64,000 nt of DNA. Source: an uncultured Apibacter sp. (GTDB taxonomy: Bacteria; Bacteroidota; Bacteroidia; Flavobacteriales; Weeksellaceae). The position numbers and the translations under genes are program-made. The notes beneath the pieces were generated by a model. The model was not told the origin of the DNA, made no database searches, and saw only the letters and a list, made by a program, of their open reading frames with translations. Location: contig CALYQD010000013.1 in the NCBI GenBank assembly GCA_945280365.1, positions 1-64,000 on the forward strand, read 5' to 3'. This document shows positions 26,929 to 35,869 of this stretch, piece after piece. How positions within the stretch are numbered: position 1 is the first letter of the stretch; each line of letters begins with the position of its first letter.

Positions 26929-28350
26929 ATGTCTAAAGAAAGTATAAAATCGGCTTTAAAACAAGCAAAAGAAACGAAATTTCTTGAAATCGAATCTAAT
27001 ATACTCAGTAAAGTTCCACAAATATTTAAAGAACAATTCCCCGGAAAAAAAGCGATAATTATAGCAGATCCAAATACCTACAGAGTAGCAGGAAAAAAAG
27101 TTCATGAAGCAATAAAAAGTGCAGGTTTAGAAGGGGAAGAACCTTACATTTTAGATGACCCTAACTTGTATGCAGATTATATTTTTGTTGAGCAAATCAG
27201 AGATTATCTGAAAGATAAAGATGTTACCCCAATAGCGGTAGGTTCCGGTGTTATCAATGATCTGACCAAAAGAGCAAGCTCTGAGTTAAAACGTCCCTAT
27301 ATGTGTGTTGCAACAGCAGCCTCTATGGATGGGTATTCATCCGCCGGAGCTTCCATAACAAACAAAGGAGCAAAAATTACCCATGCCTGTGAAGCTCCCA
27401 GAGCCTTAGTTGCTGATATAGATATAATTGCAGCAGCTCCACCTTTAATGACAGCTTCCGGTTATGCAGATTTATATGCTAAAGTTATATCGGGAGCTGA
27501 TTGGATATTAGCAGCTGAATTAGCCGATCCTAATCATCCAAAAAAAGGGATAGAACCTATGACTAGTGCATGGAATATCGTTCAAGACGGTTTAGCCGAA
27601 GCCTTACAAGACCCTACAGGAGCAAAAAAAGGTAATCCTAAGGCAATTGAATTACTAACAGAAGGTTTAATGTTAGGGGGATTTGCAATGCAATCCATGG
27701 AATCTTGGGGAGCAGGAGTAAGCCGTCCTGCATCTGGATCAGAACATCAGTTTAGCCATCTTTGGGATATGGAACATCATACTTTCAAAGGAGAAATGGC
27801 AAAAAAATTCGGTCTATATCCCAATCAAGATGAACAGGCACCGTCTCATGGATTTAAAGTAGGAATAGGTACTTTAGCAATTACCGCATTGTATGAAGTT
27901 ATGCTAAAAGAATCCATAGATCAGTTAAATATAGATGCCGCGGTTGAAAAATGGCCAACCTTAGAAGCGCAGTTAAAAGAAATAGATGAAATGTTTGCAG
28001 GAACAGAAATACATCCTTTTGCAATTGCCCAAACTACAGATAAATACGTTACAAAAGAAGAATTAAGAGAACAACTTAATAAAATAAAAAATAATTGGAA
28101 TCAATTAAAAGGAAAACTTAGAGCGCAAGTCATTCCTTTTGAAGAAACTAAAAAGCGCTTAGCAGCAGTGGGAGCACCTGTTGAACCGGAAGAAATCGGA
28201 ATTACACGAAAAAGGCTTAGAGACAGTTTTTATAGAGCACATAAAATACGCAGCAGATATACAATTTTGGATTTTGCTTACAGAGCAGGGTATTTTGATC
28301 AATGGATTGATGAATTATTCGGTGTAAATGGAGCATTAAAAGGAAAATAA
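26929..28350 (+). CDS. araM: sn-glycerol-1-phosphate dehydrogenase family protein (AraM/EgsA-like)
   Basis: A metal-dependent dehydrogenase that in the family reduces DHAP to sn-glycerol-1-phosphate. The NAD(P)-binding segment contains GSGVINDLTKRAS, followed by ATAASMDGYSSAGASI. Putative metal ligands are the Asp in ASGYADLYAK, the His in GSEHQFSHLWDM and the His in APSHGFKVGIG. At 473 aa it is longer than B. subtilis AraM (394 aa), the extra length being mostly C-terminal. In B. subtilis araM and the phosphatase gene araL are in the arabinose operon, exactly as here. It could alternatively oxidise a pentitol-phosphate; sequence alone cannot decide. Confidence 0.85.
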   Translation: MSKESIKSALKQAKETKFLEIESNILSKVPQIFKEQFPGKKAIIIADPNTYRVAGKKVHEAIKSAGLEGEEPYILDDPNLYADYIFVEQIRDYLKDKDVTPIAVGSGVINDLTKRASSELKRPYMCVATAASMDGYSSAGASITNKGAKITHACEAPRALVADIDIIAAAPPLMTASGYADLYAKVISGADWILAAELADPNHPKKGIEPMTSAWNIVQDGLAEALQDPTGAKKGNPKAIELLTEGLMLGGFAMQSMESWGAGVSRPASGSEHQFSHLWDMEHHTFKGEMAKKFGLYPNQDEQAPSHGFKVGIGTLAITALYEVMLKESIDQLNIDAAVEKWPTLEAQLKEIDEMFAGTEIHPFAIAQTTDKYVTKEELREQLNKIKNNWNQLKGKLRAQVIPFEETKKRLAAVGAPVEPEEIGITRKRLRDSFYRAHKIRSRYTILDFAYRAGYFDQWIDELFGVNGALKGK

Positions 28351-28357
28351 ATTAAAA

Positions 28358-28388
28358 GGCGCATATATACTAAAGTTATATATGTGCC
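28358..28388 (+). other. intra-operon hairpin upstream of the HAD phosphatase
   Basis: A 12-bp stem (one G-U pair) GGCGCATATATA/TATATATGTGCC with a 7-base loop starts 8 bases after the araM stop. No long T-run follows, so it is more likely an RNA-stability or attenuation element than a full terminator. It overlaps the upstream in-frame ATG of the next gene (28382), which argues against that start. Confidence 0.6.
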
Positions 28389-28414
28389 TTATATATCATT
28401 TAAATATAAATTGT

Positions 28415-29278
28415 ATGGAAAATTATATCACAGATATAAAAACAATTCCGAATGCTCTTTTAGAAAGAATAAAAAAGCTAAAACACGTTGCTCTAGATAT
28501 GGACGGAACCATTTATAACGGCTCAACACTATTCCCTTATACAATCAGTTTTTTAAAACAGTTAAAAAGATTAGGAGTAAGTTATTCTTTTTTGACTAAC
28601 AATCCTTCTAAAAGCATTTCAGATTATTTAAAGAAACTAGAAGGTTTAGGAATAGAAGCATCAGAAGAAGAAATGTATTCATCAGCTGTAGCTACCATAG
28701 ATTATCTAAAATCGAAACATCCTCAAATAAAAAAGCTGTTTATTTTAGGAACTCCCAGTATGATTGAACAATTTAAAAAGGCAGGATATATCTCTACAGA
28801 AGATTCGGCGGAAGATGAACCGGATGCTGTGATAGTAGCCTTTGATATGACTTTGTGCTATGAAAGATTATGCAGAGCAGCTTGGTGGGCAAAACAAGGT
28901 AAAATATACATAGCTACCAATCCCGATAAAGTTTGTCCGACCGATAAACCAGTAGTTTTAGTAGATTGTGCCTCTATTTGCTCTTCTATAGAAACTGCAA
29001 CGGGGAGAAAGCCAGATATCGTTTTAGGTAAGCCACAAAAAGAAATGTTGGATGGTATATTGTCAGCTAAAAAATTAAAATCTGATGAAGTAGCTATGGT
29101 CGGAGATAGAATTTACACCGATATGATGATGGCACATAATGCAGGGGCATTCGGAGTATTGGTATTGACCGGAGAAGCCACTTTGGCAGATGCGGAAAAA
29201 GCAAATCCGGAACTAGATATTGTTTTGCCAAGTATTGAAGTATTAGGAAATTTAATAGAATATTCACATTCAATATAA
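28415..29278 (+). CDS. HAD-IIA phosphatase (NagD/AraL-like)
   Basis: A haloacid-dehalogenase phosphatase of the NagD/PGP group. Motif I is DMDGTIYNG, motif II LTNNPSKS, motif III and the linking Lys are in LGKPQKEM, and motif IV is MVGDRIYTDM. The C2-type cap lies between motifs II and III. In B. subtilis AraL, a related enzyme in the arabinose operon, dephosphorylates sugar phosphates. Here it could hydrolyse glycerol-1-phosphate or detoxify accumulating pentose phosphates. I start it at Met12 of the longest frame because the upstream ATG lies inside a strong hairpin. araD follows after 4 bases. Confidence 0.87.
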   Translation: MENYITDIKTIPNALLERIKKLKHVALDMDGTIYNGSTLFPYTISFLKQLKRLGVSYSFLTNNPSKSISDYLKKLEGLGIEASEEEMYSSAVATIDYLKSKHPQIKKLFILGTPSMIEQFKKAGYISTEDSAEDEPDAVIVAFDMTLCYERLCRAAWWAKQGKIYIATNPDKVCPTDKPVVLVDCASICSSIETATGRKPDIVLGKPQKEMLDGILSAKKLKSDEVAMVGDRIYTDMMMAHNAGAFGVLVLTGEATLADAEKANPELDIVLPSIEVLGNLIEYSHSI

Positions 29279-29282
29279 ATCT

Positions 29283-29993
29283 ATGAAAAAATATGCTCAA
29301 ATAAAAGAAGAAGCATTTGAAGGTAACCGATTATTACCAAAACTAAACCTTGTATTATTTACCTGGGGTAATGTAAGTGTTGCAGATCACGATAAGGGTG
29401 TTTTTGCCATAAAGCCGAGTGGTGTGCCCTATGAAAAATTAAAAGCTGAGGATATGGTTGTGGTAGATTTTGATGGAAAAGTAGTTGAAGGAAATTTAAG
29501 ACCCTCATCAGATACCCCCACCCATGCAGTTTTATACAAACATTGGTCAGATGTTAATTCAATAGTACACACCCACAGCACTTATGCTACAGCATGGGCA
29601 CAATCCTTATTAGATATACCCATATTCGGTACTACTCATGCAGATCATAATATTTCGGATATACCCTGCGCTCCTCCCATGGACGATGAAATGATTAAAG
29701 GAGATTATGAATACCAAACAGGTTTTCAAATAATAAACATTCTAAAAGAAAAAAAGTTGAGCCATAAAGAAATGGAAATGGTATTAGTTGGAAGCCATGC
29801 ACCTTTTACTTGGGGAAAGACAGCAGAAAAAGCAGTTTATAACAGTGCCGTTTTGGAAAATATAGCAAAAATGGCCTATTTAACTAGACAAATAAACCCT
29901 GATGCCTTGCGATTAAAAGAGGCGTTGATCCATAAACATTATGAAAGAAAACATGGAGCAAACGCTTATTATGGACAAGAAAAAAACAAATAA
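29283..29993 (+). CDS. araD: L-ribulose-5-phosphate 4-epimerase
   Basis: Converts L-ribulose-5-phosphate to D-xylulose-5-phosphate by a Zn-dependent retro-aldol step. The class II aldolase fold is shown by LFTWGNVSV (phosphate and Asn), IKPSGVPYE, SSDTPTHAVLYK with the catalytic Asp region, and the metal-binding HTHSTYATAWAQ. A third His lies near SHAPFTWG. At 236 aa it matches AraD (231 aa in E. coli) rather than fuculose aldolase, and its neighbours are ribulokinases. This fixes the pathway as an L-ribulose route. Confidence 0.94.
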   Translation: MKKYAQIKEEAFEGNRLLPKLNLVLFTWGNVSVADHDKGVFAIKPSGVPYEKLKAEDMVVVDFDGKVVEGNLRPSSDTPTHAVLYKHWSDVNSIVHTHSTYATAWAQSLLDIPIFGTTHADHNISDIPCAPPMDDEMIKGDYEYQTGFQIINILKEKKLSHKEMEMVLVGSHAPFTWGKTAEKAVYNSAVLENIAKMAYLTRQINPDALRLKEALIHKHYERKHGANAYYGQEKNK

Positions 29994-30023
29994 TTACTAC
30001 AAACAAACTGAATAAACAAAAAA

Positions 30024-31706
30024 ATGAAGAACATTTCAAACAATTTAGTAATCGGTGTTGATTACGGGACAGATTCAGCTAGAGCCATATTAATGGATGC
30101 TGAAACCGGTAAAGAGTTGGCGCTTTCCGTGAAAGAATATCCACGATGGAAAAAGGGCATGTATTGCGATCCAATAAATTATCAATTCAGGCACCATCCC
30201 TTAGACTATGTCGAAGTACTTGAGTATATCGTTAATGAAGTGGTGAAAACTGTTCCCGTTGCCAAAGAAAGAATAAAGGCATTAGCCATTGATGTGACCT
30301 GTTCCACTCCGGTTGTTGTTGATAAAGAAGGTACACCCTTAGCCTTACGAGAAGATTTTTTTGAAGATCCTAACGGGATGTTTATTTTATGGAAAGATCA
30401 TACAGGTGTCAAAGATTGTGAACATATAAATAATTTTTCCAAAAAATGGCATACCGATTATACAAGATATGCAGGAGGAGGAGGAAATTATTCAGCCGAA
30501 CATTACTGGGCTAAAGCGCTTCATATTTTCAGAGAAGACCCTAAAATCAAAGAAATCGGGCATTCTTTTGTAGATGCCTGCGATTGGCTTTCTAATCTTA
30601 TAGTCGGACTTAAAAAACCAGAAGAGTTAAAAAGAAATATATGTACAGCCGGTTTTAAAGTAATGTGGAATAAAGAATGGGGAGGCTATCCACCCAATGA
30701 ATTCTTCAAAGAATTGGATCCGGTTTTAGATGGAATCGTTGATACTTTTTCTAAAGAAGTCTATACCTGCGTTGAAACTATAGGGAACTTAACAGAAGAA
30801 TGGGCGGAAAGATTAGGACTTACTACCAACGTTAAAGTGGCTGCGGGTAATATTGATGCCCATGCAGGAGGAATTGGCGCAGGAGTAAGAAATAAAGCAA
30901 TTGTACAAATAATAGGAACTTCTACCTGCGATATTATAGTTGGACCGAAAAGCGAAAACAATAAATTAATTCCAGGTATTTCCGGTCAAGCAGACGATTC
31001 AATAATTCCGGGTATGGTAGGCTATGAAGCTGGACAATCAGTTTATGGGGATTACTATGCGTGGTTTAAGAGGGTATTAATGTGGCCATTACGCGAAATA
31101 TTTGCCAAGATAGATTATATAGATAAGGATACTAAAGATAAAGTAATTCAGGAGGTATATGATAAGATGATTCCTGAAATGGCCAGACAGGCAAAATTAA
31201 TACCTGCTAAAGATAGTCATATTATTGCTACCGATTGGATCAATGGAAGAAGAACTCCTAATGTAGATTATGAATTAAAAGGAACTATAACCGGTTTAGC
31301 CTTATCAAGTACTACCCCTCTCATATATAAATCCATCGTTGAAGCAACCGCCTATGGTTCTCGATCCATTGTTGAACAATTTATTAATAATGGGATTGAA
31401 ATCGATGAAATTATTGCCGTAGGGGGAATCTCTCAAAAATCTCCGTATGTAATGCAGATTTTATCAGATGTATTGGGAAAACCTATTAAAGTTATAGCTA
31501 CTAGAGAAGCCTGTGCCTTAGGGGTTGCCATGTGTGCAGCCGTAACAGCGGGTATCTATTCAAGATTAGAAGATGCGCAAGAAAAAATGGGTATGGGAAT
31601 ATCAACAATTTACTATCCAAATGAACAAAATCATAAACATTATAATGTTGAATATGAAAAATACAAACGGTTAGAGAAGGTAAAAGAGCTAACCGGACAA
31701 CCATAA
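30024..31706 (+). CDS. araB: ribulokinase, first copy
   Basis: A FGGY-family kinase phosphorylating L-ribulose. It has the N-terminal phosphate loop VDYGTDSARAI (from residue 12), ILWKDHTG (121-128) and the C-terminal domain VGGISQKSPYVMQI. Lys212 in the GFKVMW segment aligns, by eye, with Lys208 described as a substrate contact in B. halodurans ribulokinase; the GNIDAHAG Asp and GYEAGQS Glu contacts are also present. At 560 aa it is full length. The family is known to accept several 2-ketopentoses and even some pentitols. It lies 30 bases behind araD. Confidence 0.94.
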   Translation: MKNISNNLVIGVDYGTDSARAILMDAETGKELALSVKEYPRWKKGMYCDPINYQFRHHPLDYVEVLEYIVNEVVKTVPVAKERIKALAIDVTCSTPVVVDKEGTPLALREDFFEDPNGMFILWKDHTGVKDCEHINNFSKKWHTDYTRYAGGGGNYSAEHYWAKALHIFREDPKIKEIGHSFVDACDWLSNLIVGLKKPEELKRNICTAGFKVMWNKEWGGYPPNEFFKELDPVLDGIVDTFSKEVYTCVETIGNLTEEWAERLGLTTNVKVAAGNIDAHAGGIGAGVRNKAIVQIIGTSTCDIIVGPKSENNKLIPGISGQADDSIIPGMVGYEAGQSVYGDYYAWFKRVLMWPLREIFAKIDYIDKDTKDKVIQEVYDKMIPEMARQAKLIPAKDSHIIATDWINGRRTPNVDYELKGTITGLALSSTTPLIYKSIVEATAYGSRSIVEQFINNGIEIDEIIAVGGISQKSPYVMQILSDVLGKPIKVIATREACALGVAMCAAVTAGIYSRLEDAQEKMGMGISTIYYPNEQNHKHYNVEYEKYKRLEKVKELTGQP

Positions 31707-31716
31707 CAAAAATATG

Positions 31717-31757
31717 GAGACGGAATAAATGATAAGCAATATGATTTATTCTGTTTC
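31717..31757 (+). other. hairpin between the two ribulokinase genes
   Basis: The arms GAGACGGAATAAAT and ATTTATTCTGTTTC pair with two G-U pairs, with a 13-base loop. It is followed by TTTAAAAAAA rather than a T-run, suggesting transcript processing or stabilisation rather than termination. Confidence 0.45.
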
Positions 31758-31789
31758 TTTAAAAAAAACTTCAAACTAAAACCCAAAAA

Positions 31790-33454
31790 ATGCAACTATC
31801 AAACAATTTAGTAATAGGATTGGATTATGGTACTGATTCCGGAAGAGCAATTTTAATGGATGCAGAAACCGGAAAAGAATTAGCCTTATCTATCAAAGAA
31901 TATCCCAGATGGAAAAAAGGATTATATTGTAATCCCGTCAAAACCCAATTTAGACAACATCCTTTAGATTACTTGGAAGTTCTCGAATTCATAGTCAAAG
32001 ACGTTTTATATAAAGTTCCGGGAGCAGCAGAAAAAGTTAAAGCGATAAGCACCGATATGACGGGTTCAACCCCAGTAGCGGTAAATAAGGAAGGTGTGCC
32101 TTTATCACTACTTCCTGAATTTGCAGAAAATCCTGATGCTATGTTTATTTTGTGGAAAGATCATACAGGGCAGAAAGACAATGCGTATTTAAATGATTTC
32201 TCAAAAAAATGGCATATAGATTATACCAAATCGGCCGGATGCGGAGATTATTCAACCGAACACTTTTGGACCAAAGCACTTCATATTTTCAGAATACCTG
32301 AGATAAGACAAGCGGCTTATTCTTTTGTGGAATCGAGCGACTGGCTACCCGCTATACTTTGCGGTATTACAAGACCCGAAGAAATAAAAAGAGGTATGGG
32401 AATTGCCGGATCAAGAGCAATGTGGAATAAAGAATGGGGCGGCTATCCGCCTAATGAATTCTTTAAAACGATGGATCCTTCTTTGGACGGCTTAGTTGAT
32501 ACTTTTCATAAAGAAGCCTATACTTGTGATCAAATTGCGGGAACAATAACCAAGGAGTGGGCAACCAAATTAGGACTTCCGGAAAATGTACTTATTGCTG
32601 TAGGAAATTTAGATTGTCATGCCGGAGCTATAGGTGCAGGAGTAAAAGATAAAGCTATGGTGGAAATTGTCGGAACTTCTACTTGTGCCATTACCGTAGG
32701 TCCCAAAAGCATAGGAAACAAATTGGTTCCGGGTATTCCGCAACAAGCAGATGATATCATTCTTCCGGGCATGGTGGGGTTCGAAGCAGGGCAATCTGCC
32801 TTTGGAGACTTATATGCCTGGTTTAAGAGATTATTAATGTGGCCGTTGGATAATATTATGCTAAAATCAAATATCGGTGATCCAGAAACACGGCAAAACT
32901 TAAGGGACGAGGTATATGCGGAAATGATCCCAAGTTTAGCGAGACAAGCGAAGATAATACCGCCTAAAGATAGTAATATAGTTTCTACTGATTGGATTAA
33001 CGGAAGGAGGTCTCCTAATGTAAATTATGAATTAAAAGGAACCATAACGGGAATCGCCTTATCCAGTGTAGCACCTCTCGTATATAAATCATTAGTAGAA
33101 GCAACGGCATATGGAGCCAAGAACATTATTGATCGTTTTGTTGATAATGGGATAAAATTAAATGAAATTATTGCTGTAGGAGGGATTTCTCAAAAATCAC
33201 CTTATGTGATGCAAGTCATGGCGGATGTGATAGGAATGCCCATAAAAGTTATTGCCACAAGAGAAGCATGCGCATTAGGAGTCGCTATGTGTGCAGCCGT
33301 GGTTGCAGGTATATATAAGGATTTACCTGAAGCGCAAGGCAAAATGGGAATGGAAATATCAAATATTTATTATCCGAATCAAGAATATAATAAACATTAT
33401 AACCAAGAATTTAATAAATATTTAAACTTAGAAAATATCAAAGAATTGTTATAA
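31790..33454 (+). CDS. araB: ribulokinase, second copy
   Basis: A FGGY kinase clearly paralogous to the preceding gene. Shared blocks include DYGTDSGRAILMDAETGKE, ILWKDHTG and EWGGYPPNEFFK. The two have diverged well beyond a recent duplication, with many substitutions and indels. The position that is Lys212 in copy 1 is Arg209 here (GSRAMW), which suggests altered substrate preference. Its LLPEFAENPDAMF segment is closer to classical AraB than copy 1. At 554 aa it is intact. It may handle D-ribulose, a pentitol or another ketopentose; that is inference. Confidence 0.92.
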   Translation: MQLSNNLVIGLDYGTDSGRAILMDAETGKELALSIKEYPRWKKGLYCNPVKTQFRQHPLDYLEVLEFIVKDVLYKVPGAAEKVKAISTDMTGSTPVAVNKEGVPLSLLPEFAENPDAMFILWKDHTGQKDNAYLNDFSKKWHIDYTKSAGCGDYSTEHFWTKALHIFRIPEIRQAAYSFVESSDWLPAILCGITRPEEIKRGMGIAGSRAMWNKEWGGYPPNEFFKTMDPSLDGLVDTFHKEAYTCDQIAGTITKEWATKLGLPENVLIAVGNLDCHAGAIGAGVKDKAMVEIVGTSTCAITVGPKSIGNKLVPGIPQQADDIILPGMVGFEAGQSAFGDLYAWFKRLLMWPLDNIMLKSNIGDPETRQNLRDEVYAEMIPSLARQAKIIPPKDSNIVSTDWINGRRSPNVNYELKGTITGIALSSVAPLVYKSLVEATAYGAKNIIDRFVDNGIKLNEIIAVGGISQKSPYVMQVMADVIGMPIKVIATREACALGVAMCAAVVAGIYKDLPEAQGKMGMEISNIYYPNQEYNKHYNQEFNKYLNLENIKELL

Positions 33455-33589
33455 ATATAAACAGTATATATAGGGTAAAATAAGAACAATTTGTACATTT
33501 TGTAAAAATATTATGAAAAAAGCTAATAAAATTATTGCTTAATTTTCACAATATTACTTTAAATAATGAATACAAGTGTAATTAAAACG

Positions 33590-33597
33590 TAAATTTG
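33590..33597 (+). promoter_or_regulatory. -7 element for transketolase
   Basis: TAAATTTG matches TAnnTTTG, 25 bases upstream of the start. With the 168-base gap after the second ribulokinase, it suggests that tkt can be transcribed on its own as well as by read-through. Confidence 0.5.
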
Positions 33598-33622
33598 AAC
33601 CCCAAAAATTATAAAAAATAAA

Positions 33623-35650
33623 ATGACCGACATTAAAACGTTAAATAGAGCAGCAGATAATATCAGAATATTAGCTGCATCAATGGTTGAAAAAGCGAAA
33701 TCAGGACATCCGGGAGGAGCCATGGGTGGAGCTGATTTTGTCAATATATTATATTCCGAATTTTTAGAGTACGATCCTAAGAACCCAAAATGGGAAGGGA
33801 GAGATAGATTTTTTATGGATCCGGGACATATGTCACCTATGTTATATTCCGTGTTATCTTTAGCAGGAAAATATACTATGGATGATCTTAAAAATTTTCG
33901 TCAATGGGGAAGTGTTACGCCGGGACATCCGGAGTTGGATGTAGAGCGAGGAGTAGAAAATACATCCGGTCCCTTAGGGCAAGGACATGCCTACGCCGTG
34001 GGAGCTGCCATTGCAGCAAAGTTTCTAAAAGCACGGTTGGGAGATGTTATGGGGCAGACCATATATGCATTTATTTCAGATGGAGGAATACAAGAAGAAG
34101 TATCTCAAGGAGCAGGTAGAATTGCCGGACATCTAGGTTTAGATAATTTGATTATGTTCTATGATTCCAATGGAATTCAACTTTCCACCACGGTAAAAGA
34201 AGTAAATCAAGAAAATGTTGCGGCAAAATACGAAGCTTGGGGATGGAAAGTTATTAACATAGAAGGAAATAACCCTACTGAAATCCGTAAGGCATTACAT
34301 GAAGCCAAAGCTGAAAAAAGCAGGCCTACCCTTATTATAGGACATACTATTATGGGAAAAGGAGCTGTCGATGCGCAAGGGCAATCTTTTGAAAATAAAG
34401 TTTCCACACATGGTCAACCTTTAGGAGAAGCCGGTGGAGATTTATCCAAAACCATTGTCAATTTGGGAGGAAATCCTGACGAACCATTTGCTATTTTTCC
34501 CGAAGTTCAGGCTCTCTATGCAAAAAGAGCAGAAGAATTGCAGGAAATTGTAAAAGTTAAGAACAAAGCCAAAGAACAATGGGAAAAAGAAAATCCCAAA
34601 TTAGCAGAAAAAATGAAAATTTGGTTTTCAGGATTGGCTCCTAAGGTTGATTGGGATAGTATAACACAAAAACCAAATGCGGCAACACGTGCGGCTTCCT
34701 CAACCGTTTTAGAGGCCCTTGCAAGGCAAGTGGAAAATATGATTGTATCTTCTGCTGATTTATCCAATTCTGATAAAACAGATGGGTTTTTAAAACAGAC
34801 CCATGCCTTCACCAAAAATGATTTTTCTGGATCTTTCTTACAAGCCGGCGTTGCAGAATTTACAATGGCTTGTTTATGTGTAGGAATGAGTCTTCATGGG
34901 GGGGTAATTCCCGCTTGTGCAACTTTCTTCGTTTTCTCTGATTATATGAAGCCTGTAGTACGAGTTGCAGCATTAATGGAGCAACCAGTAAAATTTATTT
35001 GGACTCATGATGCTTTCAGAGTAGGAGAGGATGGACCGACTCATGAACCGGTTGAACAAGAAGCACAAATCCGTTTAATGGAAAAGTTGCAAAATCATAA
35101 AGGGCGTAATTCAATGTTGGTTTTAAGACCGGCTGATGTACAGGAAACGACTACTTCTTGGAAATTAGCTATGGAAAACATTCATACACCGACAGCCTTG
35201 ATTTTATCCCGTCAAAATATTAAAGATTTACCGGCCATAAAAGACCGTTATAATGAAGCTTTACAAGCTTCTAAAGGGGCTTATATAGTTCAGGAAGAGG
35301 AAGGGTATGATATAATTCTATTGGCTTCAGGTTCGGAAGTATCAACCTTGGTGGAAGGAGCAGAATTATTGAAAAAAGACGGAATAAAGTGCAGAATTGT
35401 TTCAGTGCCTTCTGAGGGATTATTTAGAGCGCAACCTAAGGAATATCAAGAGTCTATCCTTCCAAAAAGCCAAAGAAAATTCGGATTGACCGCAGGACTT
35501 CCGGTAACATTAGAAGGATTGGTGGGCGAAAGCGGTAAAATTTGGGGTATGAATTCTTTCGGATACTCTGCTCCTGCTTCTGTATTAGACCAAAAATTAG
35601 GTTTTACACCAGAAAATGTTTATGAACAAGTGAAAAAAATGATTAAATAG
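33623..35650 (+). CDS. tkt: transketolase
   Basis: A thiamine-diphosphate enzyme moving two-carbon units between sugar phosphates. The N-terminal half contains KSGHPGGAMGGADF, the GPLGQGHAYAVGAAIA block and the SDGGIQEEVSQG ThDP/Mg segment. The pyrimidine domain has GVAEFTMAC and the C-terminal domain has LLASGSEVSTLVEGA. At 675 aa it is full length. It closes the operon before a terminator. With the transaldolase it completes the non-oxidative pentose phosphate pathway for xylulose-5-phosphate from AraD. A run of seven G lies in frame at 34898-34904. Confidence 0.96.
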   Translation: MTDIKTLNRAADNIRILAASMVEKAKSGHPGGAMGGADFVNILYSEFLEYDPKNPKWEGRDRFFMDPGHMSPMLYSVLSLAGKYTMDDLKNFRQWGSVTPGHPELDVERGVENTSGPLGQGHAYAVGAAIAAKFLKARLGDVMGQTIYAFISDGGIQEEVSQGAGRIAGHLGLDNLIMFYDSNGIQLSTTVKEVNQENVAAKYEAWGWKVINIEGNNPTEIRKALHEAKAEKSRPTLIIGHTIMGKGAVDAQGQSFENKVSTHGQPLGEAGGDLSKTIVNLGGNPDEPFAIFPEVQALYAKRAEELQEIVKVKNKAKEQWEKENPKLAEKMKIWFSGLAPKVDWDSITQKPNAATRAASSTVLEALARQVENMIVSSADLSNSDKTDGFLKQTHAFTKNDFSGSFLQAGVAEFTMACLCVGMSLHGGVIPACATFFVFSDYMKPVVRVAALMEQPVKFIWTHDAFRVGEDGPTHEPVEQEAQIRLMEKLQNHKGRNSMLVLRPADVQETTTSWKLAMENIHTPTALILSRQNIKDLPAIKDRYNEALQASKGAYIVQEEEGYDIILLASGSEVSTLVEGAELLKKDGIKCRIVSVPSEGLFRAQPKEYQESILPKSQRKFGLTAGLPVTLEGLVGESGKIWGMNSFGYSAPASVLDQKLGFTPENVYEQVKKMIK

Positions 35651-35684
35651 TTTTCGTAATTGAATTAAAATTAATAGACTTTTT

Positions 35685-35720
35685 AAAAGGAGAATTATTA
35701 TATAATTCTCCTTTTTTATT
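35685..35720 (+). terminator. terminator of the pentose/polyol operon
   Basis: The stem AAAAGGAGAATTAT/ATAATTCTCCTTTT has a 4-base centre and is followed by TTATT, shortly after the tkt stop. Confidence 0.8.
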
Positions 35721-35869
35721 AGTGTAAATAATGTAAATATTCTATATTAATTTGTTATTATTTTGTTGCGTTAATAGGGGGAATAAGTTAATAATATGTT
35801 TATTATGTAATGGCTGGTTGTTTTTTAAAGTTAGCATGGAATCTATTAAACAAATAATACTATACTAAT

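Noticed and set aside
28382..28414. Eleven-residue longer start for the HAD phosphatase
   Set aside because: The ATG sits inside the right arm of a 12-bp hairpin and the added residues are not family-like.
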